Source of the DNA: Gammaproteobacteria bacterium
GTDB taxonomy: Bacteria; Pseudomonadota; Gammaproteobacteria; Pseudomonadales; Azotimanducaceae
Assembly: GCA_021773565.1 (NCBI GenBank)
Contig: JAJFJZ010000026.1
Coordinates: 62,001-126,000, forward strand
Length of the DNA stretch: 64,000 nt
Direction of reading: 5' to 3'
In this document: one piece after another, positions 19,537 to 28,335 of the stretch
Position numbering within the stretch: position 1 is the first letter of the stretch
Layout of the letters: every line of letters begins with the position of its first letter
Made by a program: the position numbers and the translations under genes
Notes under the pieces: model-generated
The model's database searches: none
What the model saw: the letters and a program-made list of their open reading frames with translations, nothing else
Told to the model about the DNA's origin: nothing

Positions 19537-20241
19537 TTACCAAAGATAGAAAAATGCGAATATAAATACCCAGACCAAATCTACAAAGTGCCAGTACAGC
19601 CCCATTGTTTCTACCATCCCGTAATTACCTTTGCGCCCGGTCATAAATCCGGGCCTTTCTTCATCCAGATCACCGCGCCTGACCTTGAAGGCGGTAATGA
19701 AAAGAAAAATAACTCCAAACGTTACGTGCGTGCCATGAAAACCGGTGACCATGAAAAATATTGCGCCAAACTGGGGTGCTCCCATCGGATTTCCCCAGGG
19801 ACGCACGCCTTCATGCAAAATCAGCTTGGTCCACTCAAAAGCCTGCATCCCTACAAAGGATGCGCCAAGCAAGGCGGTTACTAACAACAACCAGAAGGTG
19901 ACCTTTTTGTTTTTTTCGTAACCGAATTTTACGGCCATCGCCATTGTGCCGCTACTGGTAATCAGGATAAAAGTCATAATGGCGATAAGCAGCAAGGGCA
20001 CACTCACACCAAAGAAATCAAGCGCAAATACTTCACTGGGTACAGGCCAATCGACAGTTGTGGTGGCCCTGACATGCATATACCCCACCAGAAAGCAGGA
20101 GAAAATAAATGTGTCGCTCAGCAAAAAGATCCACATCATGGCTTTGCCCCACGGGACATTCTTGAAAGCTGTTTGGTCAGATGCCCAATCTTCTACTACA
20201 CCTTTCATTCCAGGTTGCAGGGTGGTTATAGATTCAGCCAC
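19537..20241 (-). CDS. coxC: cytochrome c oxidase subunit III
   Basis: 234 aa starting at GTG with GAGAGGAA 6-7 bases upstream. Seven hydrophobic segments and the subunit III blocks are present: KAMMWIFLLSDTFIFSCFLVGYMHVRA, GASFVGMQAFEWTKL, then MVTGFHGTHVTFGVIFLF and YWHFVDLVWVFIFAFFYLW. The FHGTHV and YWHFVDLVW motifs are diagnostic. This is the longer-type subunit III that stabilises the oxidase and lines the oxygen path. The intergenic stretch upstream is unusual: five 18-bp repeats, which could encode a short coupled peptide whose stop overlaps this start. Confidence 0.93.
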   Translation of the reverse strand: MAESITTLQPGMKGVVEDWASDQTAFKNVPWGKAMMWIFLLSDTFIFSCFLVGYMHVRATTTVDWPVPSEVFALDFFGVSVPLLLIAIMTFILITSSGTMAMAVKFGYEKNKKVTFWLLLVTALLGASFVGMQAFEWTKLILHEGVRPWGNPMGAPQFGAIFFMVTGFHGTHVTFGVIFLFITAFKVRRGDLDEERPGFMTGRKGNYGMVETMGLYWHFVDLVWVFIFAFFYLW

Positions 20242-20344
20242 GATAATTCCTCTCTACAGGTTGATGACTCTTTACAGGTTGATGACTCTTAACAGGTTGA
20301 TGACTCTCTACAGGTTGACGACTCTTAACAGGTTGATGACTCAT
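20234..20344 (-). CDS. candidate 36-residue repeat peptide overlapping the coxC start
   Basis: The ATG at 20344 follows the stop of the upstream subunit III-like gene by one base, and the frame runs to a TGA at 20236-20234. The peptide is MSHQPVKSRQPVE followed by further copies of SHQPV(K/E), ending ERNYRG. Five 18-bp units each encode one six-residue SHQPVK/E unit, so the DNA repeat keeps the frame. The stop lies just past the GTG of coxC, so translation through this frame would deliver ribosomes to that start. It could be a leader peptide or only a spacer that happens to be open; no separate Shine-Dalgarno is visible, so coupling with the upstream gene would be needed. Confidence 0.35.
   Translation of the reverse strand: MSHQPVKSRQPVESHQPVKSHQPVKSHQPVERNYRG
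20252..20341. repeat. five tandem 18-bp repeats in the cox operon
   Basis: Five adjoining copies of an 18-bp unit with consensus CTNWACAGGTTGATGACT, at 20252-20269, 20270-20287, 20288-20305, 20306-20323 and 20324-20341. Differences are confined to bases 3-4 of the unit and one T-to-C in the fourth copy. They fill the whole gap between the two subunit III genes and include the end of the coxC leader. On the coding strand each unit reads AGTCATCAACCTGTWRAG. Confidence 0.95.
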
Positions 20345-20345
20345 T

Positions 20346-21029
20346 TTAAGTTGAAGATAACAGTGCGAACAGCACTAGCCAGATAACAAGCAGAAAATGC
20401 CAATATGCGGCACATAGTTCTACACTTAATTTAACGCGTTCATTATCTGCTGGTGATCTGGTACGAATCATGGTGGTGCCCCAGACGTACACACCACCCA
20501 GCAGATGTAGGCCGTGGATAGCTGTTAGCAGATAAAAGAAGGTGTTTGCCGGATTGGTATTTAAATACATACCTGCAGCAGCAAGCTCGTCCCAGGCCAT
20601 CAATTGACCCACCAGAAACGCAATCGCAAAAACACCACCACCAAGCAATCCCCTGGCCATGCTTTCGAATTCATTGCGACGACCTGAAATTACGCCCCAT
20701 TGCAGACAAATGCTGCTCAGTACGAGCAATGCAGTATTAGCCCACAACAATGTCGGTTCTGCCAATGGTCGCCAGTCACTCAGCTCCATGCGAATCAGGT
20801 ATGCAGATACGAACAGGGCAAATACCGAAGTTGCGACAGCCAGAAAGACACCAAGTCCAATTTTCATGGAATGTGTTCTTATTCCGTCCTGGCTGGAAAC
20901 GAAGCCGATATCGTTTATTTCAAGCGTGCTTTCCTCAGCCGTCCAGGGAGTAGTGCCTATGGTTTGCCTGACGGTCCACCAGACAACGCCCCCCATTATA
21001 AACACCATGATTATTACGGTAAAAGTCAT
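20346..21029 (-). CDS. cytochrome c oxidase subunit III-like protein
   Basis: 227 aa. It begins with a hydrophobic segment (VIIMVFIMGGVVWWTV) and a polar linker, then GLGVFLAVATSVFALFVSAYLIRMELSDW and further helices ending in TAIHGLHLLGGVYVWGT and AYWHFLLVIWLVLFALL. The HGLHLLGG and YWHFLLVIW motifs match subunit III, but the N-terminus differs from the paralogue at 19537-20241. In many Gammaproteobacteria an oxidase operon carries one subunit III of this kind beside a second. Its ATG overlaps the coxA stop by 4 bases (ATGA), so it is translated together with subunit I. It is probably a structural part of the same enzyme. Confidence 0.85.
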   Translation of the reverse strand: MTFTVIIMVFIMGGVVWWTVRQTIGTTPWTAEESTLEINDIGFVSSQDGIRTHSMKIGLGVFLAVATSVFALFVSAYLIRMELSDWRPLAEPTLLWANTALLVLSSICLQWGVISGRRNEFESMARGLLGGGVFAIAFLVGQLMAWDELAAAGMYLNTNPANTFFYLLTAIHGLHLLGGVYVWGTTMIRTRSPADNERVKLSVELCAAYWHFLLVIWLVLFALLSST

Positions 21030-22831
21030 GAAGTTTTCCCAGTACCACCTTCTGCATCGTCTGCTTCGTCTTCATAGACAACAGCGCTGGGTGGAACGTT
21101 TTGTGGAATAAAATCATCTTTTGCTCCGGGAAGAGCGTAGTCGTAGGCCCATCGATAGACTACAGGCAGGTCCTCGGCAAAATTACCGTGTTGTGGAGGT
21201 GTATGTTCGGTCTGCCATTCAAGGGTAGTCGCTTCCCAGGGATTGTCACCAGCTGGCTTGCCCCCGGTTATGCTACGAATCATATTGTAGATAAATACCA
21301 ATTGGGCAGCCGCGACGATGAAGGCTGCGATGGTAATAGCCGCATTCAGGTCCTGTGAAGATTCAGACATAAAAGCCGTGTCGCCATAGGCAAAATACCG
21401 GCGAGGAAGACCTTCAAAACCCAGATAATGCATCGGATAATAAATGGCATAAGTACCCAACAAGGTCATCCAGAAATGAATTTTTCCGAGCGTATCATCC
21501 AGAAAACGCCCGGTAATTTTTGGATACCAGTGATAAATGGCTGCAAACACTACGAGGATAGGTGAAACACCCATCACCATGTGGAAGTGAGCGATTACAA
21601 AATAAGTATCAGAAAGGGGTAAATCTACGGTTACATTGCCCAGGAACAAGCCTGTGAGACCTCCATTGATGAAGGTAAAAACAAATCCAATGGCAAACAT
21701 CATTGGTATGGTTAATCGAATATTACCTTGCCAGAGGGTTAACACCCAGTTGTAAACCTTAATGGCTGTTGGCACCGCAATAATCAGTGTGGTAGTGGCA
21801 AAAAAGAATCCGAATAAAGGGTTCATACCACTCACGTACATGTGGTGTGCCCACACTACAAAACTGAGCGCTCCAATTCCAACGATAGCCCATACCATCA
21901 TCCGATAACCAAAGATGGCCTTTCGAGCGTGTGTACTGAGTATGTCAGACACCATTCCGAATGCCGGTAGCGCAACAATGTAAACTTCAGGGTGCCCGAA
22001 GAACCAGAAAAGATGCTGGAACAATATTGGACTGCCACCGTCATACGCCGTTTGCTCACCGAGGGATATCATCGCTGGCATGAAAAAACTGGTTCCCAAA
22101 ACAAGGTCCAGCAACATCATAATACAACTCACAAAGAGCGCCGGGAACGCCAATAAAGCCAGAACCGTTGCGGTAAAAATGCCCCATACAGTAAGTGGTA
22201 ACCGCATCAGGGACATACCTCTGGTACGCGCCTGGAGCACAGTAACCACATAATTGAGGCCACCCATGGTAAAGCCAATAATGAACAGGATCAGGGAAAC
22301 CAGCATGAGTATGATGCCCCAGTCAATTCCCGGCGTTCCCGGCGATATGGACTGTGGCGGGTACAGGGTCCAGCCTGAACCTGTGGGCCCACCCGTGACA
22401 AAAAAACTGGCTACCAGAATCAGTACTGCGCCAAGGTACACCCAGTAGCTGATCATGTTCAGGTAGGGGAAAACCATATCACGTGCACCAACCATGAGAG
22501 GAATGAGGTAGTTTCCAAATCCTCCAAGAAACAGTGCAGTGAGTAGATAAATAACCATGATCATACCGTGCATGGTGACAAACTGCAGATAATTGCTGGG
22601 ATCTATAAGGTTGAATGAGTTTGGAAAACCCAGTTGCAAGCGCATCAAAAGAGACAATGCCAGAGCAACCAGACCAATCGCGATTGCTGTTACTGCATAC
22701 TGGATAGCAATTGTTTTTGCATCCTGACTCCAAACATATTTACCAATCCAGGTTTTTGGATGGTAAAGCTCCATCTCTCCCAATTCGGCGGGTGGTGCCA
22801 ATTCGGTTGCATCATGTGCTACATCAGACAT
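21026..22831 (-). CDS. coxA: cytochrome c oxidase subunit I
   Basis: 601 aa with twelve or more predicted helices. The catalytic motifs are intact: FVTMHGMIMVIY with the low-spin haem histidine, FWFFGHPEVYIVALP with the Cu(B) histidine and its cross-linked tyrosine, AHHMYVSG with the two further Cu(B) histidines, and DTYFVIAHFHMVMG with both haem ligands. It reduces O2 to water and pumps protons. It is a type A oxidase, as expected from GHPEVY. The stop of coxB lies 3 bases upstream. A longer subunit III-like gene follows with a 4-base overlap. Confidence 0.97.
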   Translation of the reverse strand: MSDVAHDATELAPPAELGEMELYHPKTWIGKYVWSQDAKTIAIQYAVTAIAIGLVALALSLLMRLQLGFPNSFNLIDPSNYLQFVTMHGMIMVIYLLTALFLGGFGNYLIPLMVGARDMVFPYLNMISYWVYLGAVLILVASFFVTGGPTGSGWTLYPPQSISPGTPGIDWGIILMLVSLILFIIGFTMGGLNYVVTVLQARTRGMSLMRLPLTVWGIFTATVLALLAFPALFVSCIMMLLDLVLGTSFFMPAMISLGEQTAYDGGSPILFQHLFWFFGHPEVYIVALPAFGMVSDILSTHARKAIFGYRMMVWAIVGIGALSFVVWAHHMYVSGMNPLFGFFFATTTLIIAVPTAIKVYNWVLTLWQGNIRLTIPMMFAIGFVFTFINGGLTGLFLGNVTVDLPLSDTYFVIAHFHMVMGVSPILVVFAAIYHWYPKITGRFLDDTLGKIHFWMTLLGTYAIYYPMHYLGFEGLPRRYFAYGDTAFMSESSQDLNAAITIAAFIVAAAQLVFIYNMIRSITGGKPAGDNPWEATTLEWQTEHTPPQHGNFAEDLPVVYRWAYDYALPGAKDDFIPQNVPPSAVVYEDEADDAEGGTGKTS

Positions 22832-22834
22832 GGG

Positions 22835-24229
22835 CTATTTACCTCCTGAGTTTGAGCTGGCATCAGTTCCGGATGAACCTTCCAGTGTATTCATATAGGC
22901 GACGACATCGTTAATTTCGTCGTCATCCAACATTTCTGCCATAAGGCGCATTTGCATGCCATATTTATCCTGTCGCTCAGCTCCGCGCACCCCTTCCCGG
23001 AAATTTTTCAGCTGGGTTACCAGATACCAATCACTCATTCCAGCGGCGCGTGGTGCATTAACCTGTTGAATGCCTTCTCCGTACTTTCCGTGGCAAACAG
23101 CACAGGTATTATATAGTTTTGCCCCATGTGCCAGGTCACCCGTAACCGTTGGGTCTGACGGTGTGTCCGGCAGAGTCTGAATGTAGGAAATAACATTTTC
23201 CATCGCTGCTTCACTGGCGAGCGTCATCGCCATTGGCGCCATTTGCTTGCCGAATATATCTTCCTGATGTGCGCCGCGAACGCCGGATTGGTAATATTCC
23301 AGCTGTCTTCTTAAATACCAGCCGCCCTGACCTGCCAGTTTAGGTGCGTTCAATAGTGGATTGCCTTCTCCATTCACCCCATGACAAGTTCCACACAAGG
23401 CATATCCGGCTTGCCCCGCAACTGCATCTCCGGGTAGCCTGGCAAGGACCTGAGCATAAGTGGGCTGGTCCGCTAGCCAGGCATCATATTCAGCCTGTTC
23501 ATCAACAACGACCCAGCCGCGCATAGTGTGGTGCCCTACTCCGCACAATTCCTCACACAGCACTTCATACTCGCCGACGACGGTTGGGGTAAACCACAAA
23601 TACGATACCAGTCCCGGAACAAGGTCCATCTTGACGCGAAACTGCGCAACCGCAAAATCGTGAAGTACATCCTTGGACCTGAGCAAAAATTTTATGGGTT
23701 GATCTACCAGAACGTGTACTTCTGAATCAAAAACAAGAACATCATCCTGCCCGGCAGGGTCATCTCGCTCCATTCCAAAGGGGTTTTCATTACTGACATA
23801 ACGACTTTCTACCGCGCCAAATTTGCCGTCTTCCCCCGGCAGGCGATAACTCCAGTGCCATTGCTGTCCCACAGCTTCCAGCTCAACAGCATCGTCTGGC
23901 ACAGTTACAAATTCTGCCCAGACAAATAGTCCCGGCGCTAACATCGCGACAACACCGACCGTCGTAATTCCGGTAAGCCACCATTCGAGCTTTTTATTCT
24001 CGGGTTCGTACTCAGAGCGACGGTTCTTGTCGTACTTGAACTTGTATACGCAGTACGCCATAAACAGGTTCACCACCACAAATACAGTACCGGTTACCAC
24101 AAAGGTAATATCCAGAGTATCGTCGATTGCACTCCAGTTGGATGCAAGAGGGGTCAAATACCAGGGGCTCAAAAAATGAAAAAGCACCGACCCTAGTGTC
24201 AATATTATAAGTACCACTGCAAGTATCAT
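22835..24229 (-). CDS. coxB: cytochrome c oxidase subunit II with two fused cytochrome c domains
   Basis: 464 aa. Two membrane segments at about 5-20 and 42-65 (plus a third hydrophobic stretch near 88) lead into the Cu(A) domain. The Cu(A) ligands are the histidine in KDVLHDF and the cluster CEELCGVGHHTM near residues 225-236. Two cytochrome c domains follow, with haem sites CGTCH (about 278) and CAVCH (about 375), each repeating the pattern NAP..AG..WYL..QL..F/Y..GVRGA and a distal methionine. A diheme tail makes this a caa3-type enzyme taking electrons from a periplasmic cytochrome or directly from donors. No lipobox is visible. First gene of the cox operon. Confidence 0.95.
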   Translation of the reverse strand: MILAVVLIILTLGSVLFHFLSPWYLTPLASNWSAIDDTLDITFVVTGTVFVVVNLFMAYCVYKFKYDKNRRSEYEPENKKLEWWLTGITTVGVVAMLAPGLFVWAEFVTVPDDAVELEAVGQQWHWSYRLPGEDGKFGAVESRYVSNENPFGMERDDPAGQDDVLVFDSEVHVLVDQPIKFLLRSKDVLHDFAVAQFRVKMDLVPGLVSYLWFTPTVVGEYEVLCEELCGVGHHTMRGWVVVDEQAEYDAWLADQPTYAQVLARLPGDAVAGQAGYALCGTCHGVNGEGNPLLNAPKLAGQGGWYLRRQLEYYQSGVRGAHQEDIFGKQMAPMAMTLASEAAMENVISYIQTLPDTPSDPTVTGDLAHGAKLYNTCAVCHGKYGEGIQQVNAPRAAGMSDWYLVTQLKNFREGVRGAERQDKYGMQMRLMAEMLDDDEINDVVAYMNTLEGSSGTDASSNSGGK

Positions 24230-24308
24230 AGTTAGAAGGCCCTGAATTTATTAGTTTAGTTTAAAACTTGGTCTCATCATTTTACTGAATGCGGATACCA
24301 TACTATCC

Positions 24309-24848
24309 TCATCCTTCATAACGCGAATTAATCAGTTTTGAAATTTCCCTTTTCAGGCCGTCTATGTCTTTAGCCTGAACATTTGCATGAACCTGTTCAA
24401 TGATGCCATTTTTATCAATCAAATATGATGCCGGTATCGTTGTGTAACGATACAACTCTGCGGATATTGCGCCAGGATCCATCGCGATGGGATGATTTAT
24501 CGGAATACCAGCAGCATTATCGCTCAAAAATTTTATTGCATCTTCGGGTTCAACATCCACATCGATGGAAACGAGTTCGAAGTGCTCAGGAGAAAAGGAA
24601 TTTCGCATCCTGGCAAGATGCGGCAGGGAATCCCTGCAAGGGGCGCACCAGGCAGACCAGAAATCGAGAAAAACGACTTTGCCCTTATAATCTGACAGGC
24701 TGACAAAATTATTTTCAAGAAGGGATGGAAACATAAAATCAGGTGCAATATCACCTTTCTCTACCGCAAACACAGGTAGCGACGTGATCTGCAAACAAAC
24801 AAACAAACTTAGACCCACACACAGATGGACATACCAGCTGGCACGCAT
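24309..24848 (-). CDS. TlpA-like periplasmic thioredoxin
   Basis: 179 aa with an N-terminal signal (VHLCVGLSLFVCLQITSLPVFA) and a thioredoxin-like domain of the TlpA/ResA type. The active site is W-S-A-W-C68-A-P-C71 and a cis-proline follows in TTIPASYLID near residue 137. TlpA proteins keep cysteines of cytochrome c apoproteins or the oxidase Cu(A) site reduced, so its position 79 bases downstream of coxB on the same strand fits maturation of this oxidase. A run of G (GGGGGG) serves as Shine-Dalgarno 9 bases before the ATG. The coding strand matches cox, but the gap means it may have its own promoter. Confidence 0.88.
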   Translation of the reverse strand: MRASWYVHLCVGLSLFVCLQITSLPVFAVEKGDIAPDFMFPSLLENNFVSLSDYKGKVVFLDFWSAWCAPCRDSLPHLARMRNSFSPEHFELVSIDVDVEPEDAIKFLSDNAAGIPINHPIAMDPGAISAELYRYTTIPASYLIDKNGIIEQVHANVQAKDIDGLKREISKLINSRYEG

Positions 24849-25154
24849 CCAGGACCCCCCGACGATTACTTCAATACTGTTATTATTCTATCTTCTCTCA
24901 TACTACAATTACTACTACCGCAACCATCTCCAGTACCAGAACACTACGCTGGAAGGTACTGCTATTGGTACCACGGAGCTATTATAGTGCGATAAAGACC
25001 ATTGCATTGCAACCAAACAGGGATTATCCCGATACCCATTTTTGAGCCAAATGCAGTACACTGCTGCATCTGATTCAGCTTGCATTATTTACAGACAAGA
25101 ACAGAAGCACAATAATTAGACGAATGCTTCAAACACAACAGGGGAAATTACCGT
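24849..25154. promoter_or_regulatory. divergent intergenic region upstream of tlpA-like and cyoE
   Basis: 306 bases separate the divergent genes. On the minus strand a perfect -10 TATAAT is at 24981-24986, but the -35 region is weak, about 130 bases from the tlpA-like start. Toward cyoE an inverted repeat ATGCAG, seven bases, CTGCAT lies at 25051-25069 (86 bases before the start), and AGGGGA about 9 bases before the ATG is its ribosome site. Nothing here looks like a gene. Confidence 0.45.
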
Positions 25155-26045
25155 ATGAATGAGGTGGTGGCGTCCATAGTGAGGCCAAGGTGGCGCGATT
25201 ACCTTGAAATGTGTAAACCCCGCGTCGTACTACTTATGTTGTTCTGCACGCTTGCAGGTATGTTGTTGGCGGCTCCGGGTGCAATATCAATCGGGCTGGT
25301 TATTGTCTGCCTTGCCGGGGTCGCGCTCGTGGCTGGATCTGCAGCCGTAGTAAATCACATAGCTGATTCTCATATCGATGCAAAAATGGCTCGCACACGT
25401 AATCGCCCGGTCGCAGATGGCCGGGTCAGTTCCTTTCAGGGGCTTGTATTTTCAGCAATTATCGGCACCAGCGGGCTATATTTGCTCTACCAGTATGTAA
25501 ACCCGCTTACCGCCTGGCTAAACCTGGCTTCATGGGTTGGTTACGGCTTGATTTATACACTTTATCTAAAACGTGCGACACCCCAGAACATCGTTATTGG
25601 TGGTCTGTTTGGTGCAGCTCCACCGTTGTTTGGATGGACAGCAGTTACCAATTCCATTGAAATGGGAGGTCTACTGCTTGTCATGATTATATTCACCTGG
25701 ACACCTCCCCATTTCTGGGCCCTGGCGCTGGACAGAAAAGAGGACTACCTGAAAGCGGATGTTCCCATGTTACCTGTCACCCATGGGGAGGTCGTCACTC
25801 GCTGGCATATTCTTTTTTACACTGTGGCTCTAATTGGGGTAAGTATAATGCCCTGGTTCATCGAAATGAGCGGTCTTATTTATCTTATTGGCGCCCTGGG
25901 GCTTGGCAGCATATTTCTTTACTGGGCAATCAGGCTAATAGTAAACGATAGTTCAGAGACACCAATGAAAACATTCAGGTATTCGTTATGGTATTTGATG
26001 CTCCTGTTTGTATTTCTTCTGACTGATCATTACTACCTGATTTGA
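25155..26045 (+). CDS. cyoE: protoheme IX farnesyltransferase (haem O synthase)
   Basis: 296 aa. The UbiA-type prenyltransferase motifs are NHIADSHIDAKMARTRNRPVADGRV near residue 70, with the first Asp-rich site, and the second loop near 185 (ALDRKEDYLKADVPMLPVTHG). Eight to nine hydrophobic segments match the family. The enzyme attaches a farnesyl group to haem B to give haem O, a precursor of haem A for the aa3/caa3 oxidase encoded opposite. A ctaA haem A synthase is not in this window. Its TGA overlaps the TTG of the next gene, so translation is coupled. Confidence 0.95.
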   Translation: MNEVVASIVRPRWRDYLEMCKPRVVLLMLFCTLAGMLLAAPGAISIGLVIVCLAGVALVAGSAAVVNHIADSHIDAKMARTRNRPVADGRVSSFQGLVFSAIIGTSGLYLLYQYVNPLTAWLNLASWVGYGLIYTLYLKRATPQNIVIGGLFGAAPPLFGWTAVTNSIEMGGLLLVMIIFTWTPPHFWALALDRKEDYLKADVPMLPVTHGEVVTRWHILFYTVALIGVSIMPWFIEMSGLIYLIGALGLGSIFLYWAIRLIVNDSSETPMKTFRYSLWYLMLLFVFLLTDHYYLI

Positions 26046-26647
26046 TTCACTGCAGCTATTTTACCCTTGTAATGGCCCTGCTAACGAGTCTGCTTCCACT
26101 CAATCCGGCATTGGCACACGGTGGAGTTGCCTTTGAAGAAGATGTCTGCCTGATTAACATCGGATTTCTTCAAGCACATTTTACTTTATATCAACCACTT
26201 ACAAGCGGAAGCGAAGAGTTTTGTGAAGATATTCCGGAGGTGGGCGAAAGTATATTCGTGCTTGATTACCTACACGAATTTTTGCGAGAGATGCCGGTAG
26301 ATTTTAGAATAATCCGGGACGTAACGGAGATTGGCGTCTATGCTAATTGGGATGATGTTCGCTCTATACCGGACCTGAATGCAGTGACAGAATTTTACCA
26401 GGCCCCCACTATCGTGCGGGAAGGCGTTTTTAAAGTCTCGCATCCTTTTAGTGCAAAGGGCAGTTTTATAGGCATTGTAACTGCGCAACACCCTACAGAA
26501 GAGAAGGGCTACCAGGCGGTATTTCATTTCCAGGTTGGGGGTGCAGATTACGGCACTATTCCCTACTTTGTTGCAGCGATACTGGCGCTTCAACTGTTGT
26601 ACTGGGTGAGCAGTGGTGGATTCAAGCGAAAAACCCGTAAAGAATGA
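26042..26647 (+). CDS. periplasmic membrane-anchored protein of unknown function in the cyoE operon
   Basis: 201 aa from a TTG that overlaps the cyoE stop (TTGA); an ATG at 26072 would also leave an intact signal (MALLTSLLPLNPALA). After the signal the protein starts HGGVAFEEDVCLINIGFLQAHF, with a second cysteine in EEFCEDIPEVG. The C-terminus has one hydrophobic helix (IPYFVAAILALQLLYWVSS) and a basic tail (GGFKRKTRKE), so it is a periplasmic domain anchored from its end. The exposed HGG and the two cysteines could bind metal, but this is speculation. I recognise no family. Two copper proteins follow on the same strand. Confidence 0.65.
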   Translation: MIHCSYFTLVMALLTSLLPLNPALAHGGVAFEEDVCLINIGFLQAHFTLYQPLTSGSEEFCEDIPEVGESIFVLDYLHEFLREMPVDFRIIRDVTEIGVYANWDDVRSIPDLNAVTEFYQAPTIVREGVFKVSHPFSAKGSFIGIVTAQHPTEEKGYQAVFHFQVGGADYGTIPYFVAAILALQLLYWVSSGGFKRKTRKE

Positions 26648-26655
26648 TCTGAACG

Positions 26656-28335
26656 ATGTTAAAACATTTCCTGATATTTTTACTCGCCCTGACCGGGATG
26701 CTTATTTGCATCCCTTCAGATTGGCTCCCGGTGAATATGCGTCTGCAATGGGCAGACTGGTTTGGTGCAGATGCCTACATTGAGCCGCCGGGGAGTCGAG
26801 CCACTCCGATTTATTCCAATCAGGTTATTTGCCCTGAAGATTTGCCGGGCTGGCGTAAAGCTCAAGTAATAGAGGGCGTCAGCATTCGGGCTACAAAGGC
26901 ATGTATACCAGACAACCCGTTCACCATCGCGACCGCAGTGATGGGCAGCAATCGTGTCTCGCCCGATACATTGAATAAAAGTGGTCTTACACCCGATGCT
27001 ATTGTAAAAGGCCGCGACCTCGACGGCGATGGAGACCCTGACGAAATTCATATTCGCCTCGAAGTGATCGAATTGAACGGTGGTTCGCCAGAAATGCAGG
27101 AACCCACCACCCAGTTTAGCATCGCACCCGGTATTAAACCGGGCTTGTGGGTATTTGCTCCAAAAACACTGGGAATGGCAACCGAAAATTTTGAGTCTAA
27201 CAGGGCGCGCGCACTGCTCCGCCTGCCAGCTCCGGTGATACGTGTCGAACAGGGGGACACGGTGAAGATCACTCTTGAAAATACACACTACATGCCACAC
27301 ACGATACATTTTCATGGCGTAGATCATGCATTTCTTGATGAGAATGGTGAGGGTAACGATGGTGTTCCTGTTACCAGCGAGCAGGCTCTAATGCCGGGGT
27401 TTGCCAGAACCTATGATCTGAACCCGCGCCACGCCGGTACCATGTACTATCACTGCCACGTGCAACCTCAGGTACACATCATGATGGGACTCCAGGGCAT
27501 GTTTGTCGTGGAAGAAAACCGGCCCAATAATTTGGTCCAAACGCTTAATGTTGGTGCGGGCCATGTCCGGGTTCCGTCAAAGTCCGTCAGTGAAAAGTAT
27601 CACCGGGAATACGATCTGCATTATCAGGATATTGATATTGACTTGAGCAATCTTATTCAACAGAACAATGATGTACGCCTGATTACAGAGCAGATGCACC
27701 GTCAGTACAATGCCAGTCAGGCTATAAGCGATTTCTATACGCTAAATGGTCAATCATTTCCGTATACCTTCAGGGAGTCGCTTATAGTCGCCAGTCCTAA
27801 CGAAAACATTAAGTTGCGTGTTGCAAATGGCGGAAGCCACGGCATCGCCCTGCATACACACGGACATAAAACTACTTTAACGCACAATGATGGCGTACCC
27901 GTACCAGAAGGTGCTCAAATTACCAGGGATGTTTTCTGGATAGCCACATCGCAGCGTGCAGACCTGGACCTGAACACAAACAATGACGGGCTACATTCGT
28001 ACGGAGACGGAGTCTGGTTATTGCACGATCATGAAGAAAAAGGAATAACCAACAATGGTATTGGGCCAGGCGGAAATATTGGTGCAATAGTCTATGAATC
28101 ATTTATGCGAGAGGACGGATGGCCATTAACCTTTGGAAATTCATATGAACAATATTTTTCTGCCGAATACTATCAACGTCAGTTGCCAGTATGGCATAGC
28201 TACTCAAACGGTTTTTTTGATGAGGCAGGTCCGGACATTACCCATATCGCAAGGGTTGTGGGGTACTGGTTCTTTTTGGGACTTGCGCTTATTCAATTTG
28301 TATATCTAGTCAAAAGATTTGGCAGCAAAATTTGA
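26656..28335 (+). CDS. two-domain-like multicopper oxidase with C-terminal membrane anchor
   Basis: 559 aa. An N-terminal signal-like helix is followed by a calcium-loop-like DxDxDxDxD (121-129), then a cupredoxin domain with HxH at H218-F-H220 and a type 1 copper site H266-C267-H268 ending in H274 and M277. A second cupredoxin domain carries HTHGH (400-404) and HDH (457-459), the usual trinuclear-cluster histidines. The copper-binding cysteine lies in the first of the two domains, unlike three-domain laccases, where it is in the last. A membrane span (WFFLGLALIQFVYLV) closes the protein. The family oxidises metals or phenols with O2. Substrate unknown; the location between cyoE and a cupredoxin is unusual. 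Confidence 0.85.
   Translation: MLKHFLIFLLALTGMLICIPSDWLPVNMRLQWADWFGADAYIEPPGSRATPIYSNQVICPEDLPGWRKAQVIEGVSIRATKACIPDNPFTIATAVMGSNRVSPDTLNKSGLTPDAIVKGRDLDGDGDPDEIHIRLEVIELNGGSPEMQEPTTQFSIAPGIKPGLWVFAPKTLGMATENFESNRARALLRLPAPVIRVEQGDTVKITLENTHYMPHTIHFHGVDHAFLDENGEGNDGVPVTSEQALMPGFARTYDLNPRHAGTMYYHCHVQPQVHIMMGLQGMFVVEENRPNNLVQTLNVGAGHVRVPSKSVSEKYHREYDLHYQDIDIDLSNLIQQNNDVRLITEQMHRQYNASQAISDFYTLNGQSFPYTFRESLIVASPNENIKLRVANGGSHGIALHTHGHKTTLTHNDGVPVPEGAQITRDVFWIATSQRADLDLNTNNDGLHSYGDGVWLLHDHEEKGITNNGIGPGGNIGAIVYESFMREDGWPLTFGNSYEQYFSAEYYQRQLPVWHSYSNGFFDEAGPDITHIARVVGYWFFLGLALIQFVYLVKRFGSKI

Noticed and set aside
24784-24987. 67-aa plus-strand frame over the start of the tlpA-like gene
   Set aside because: It overlaps the signal-peptide region of a clear thioredoxin gene on the other strand and has odd composition.
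25051-25069. Terminator in the cyoE upstream region
   Set aside because: The stem is 6 bp with a 7-base loop and has no T-run.
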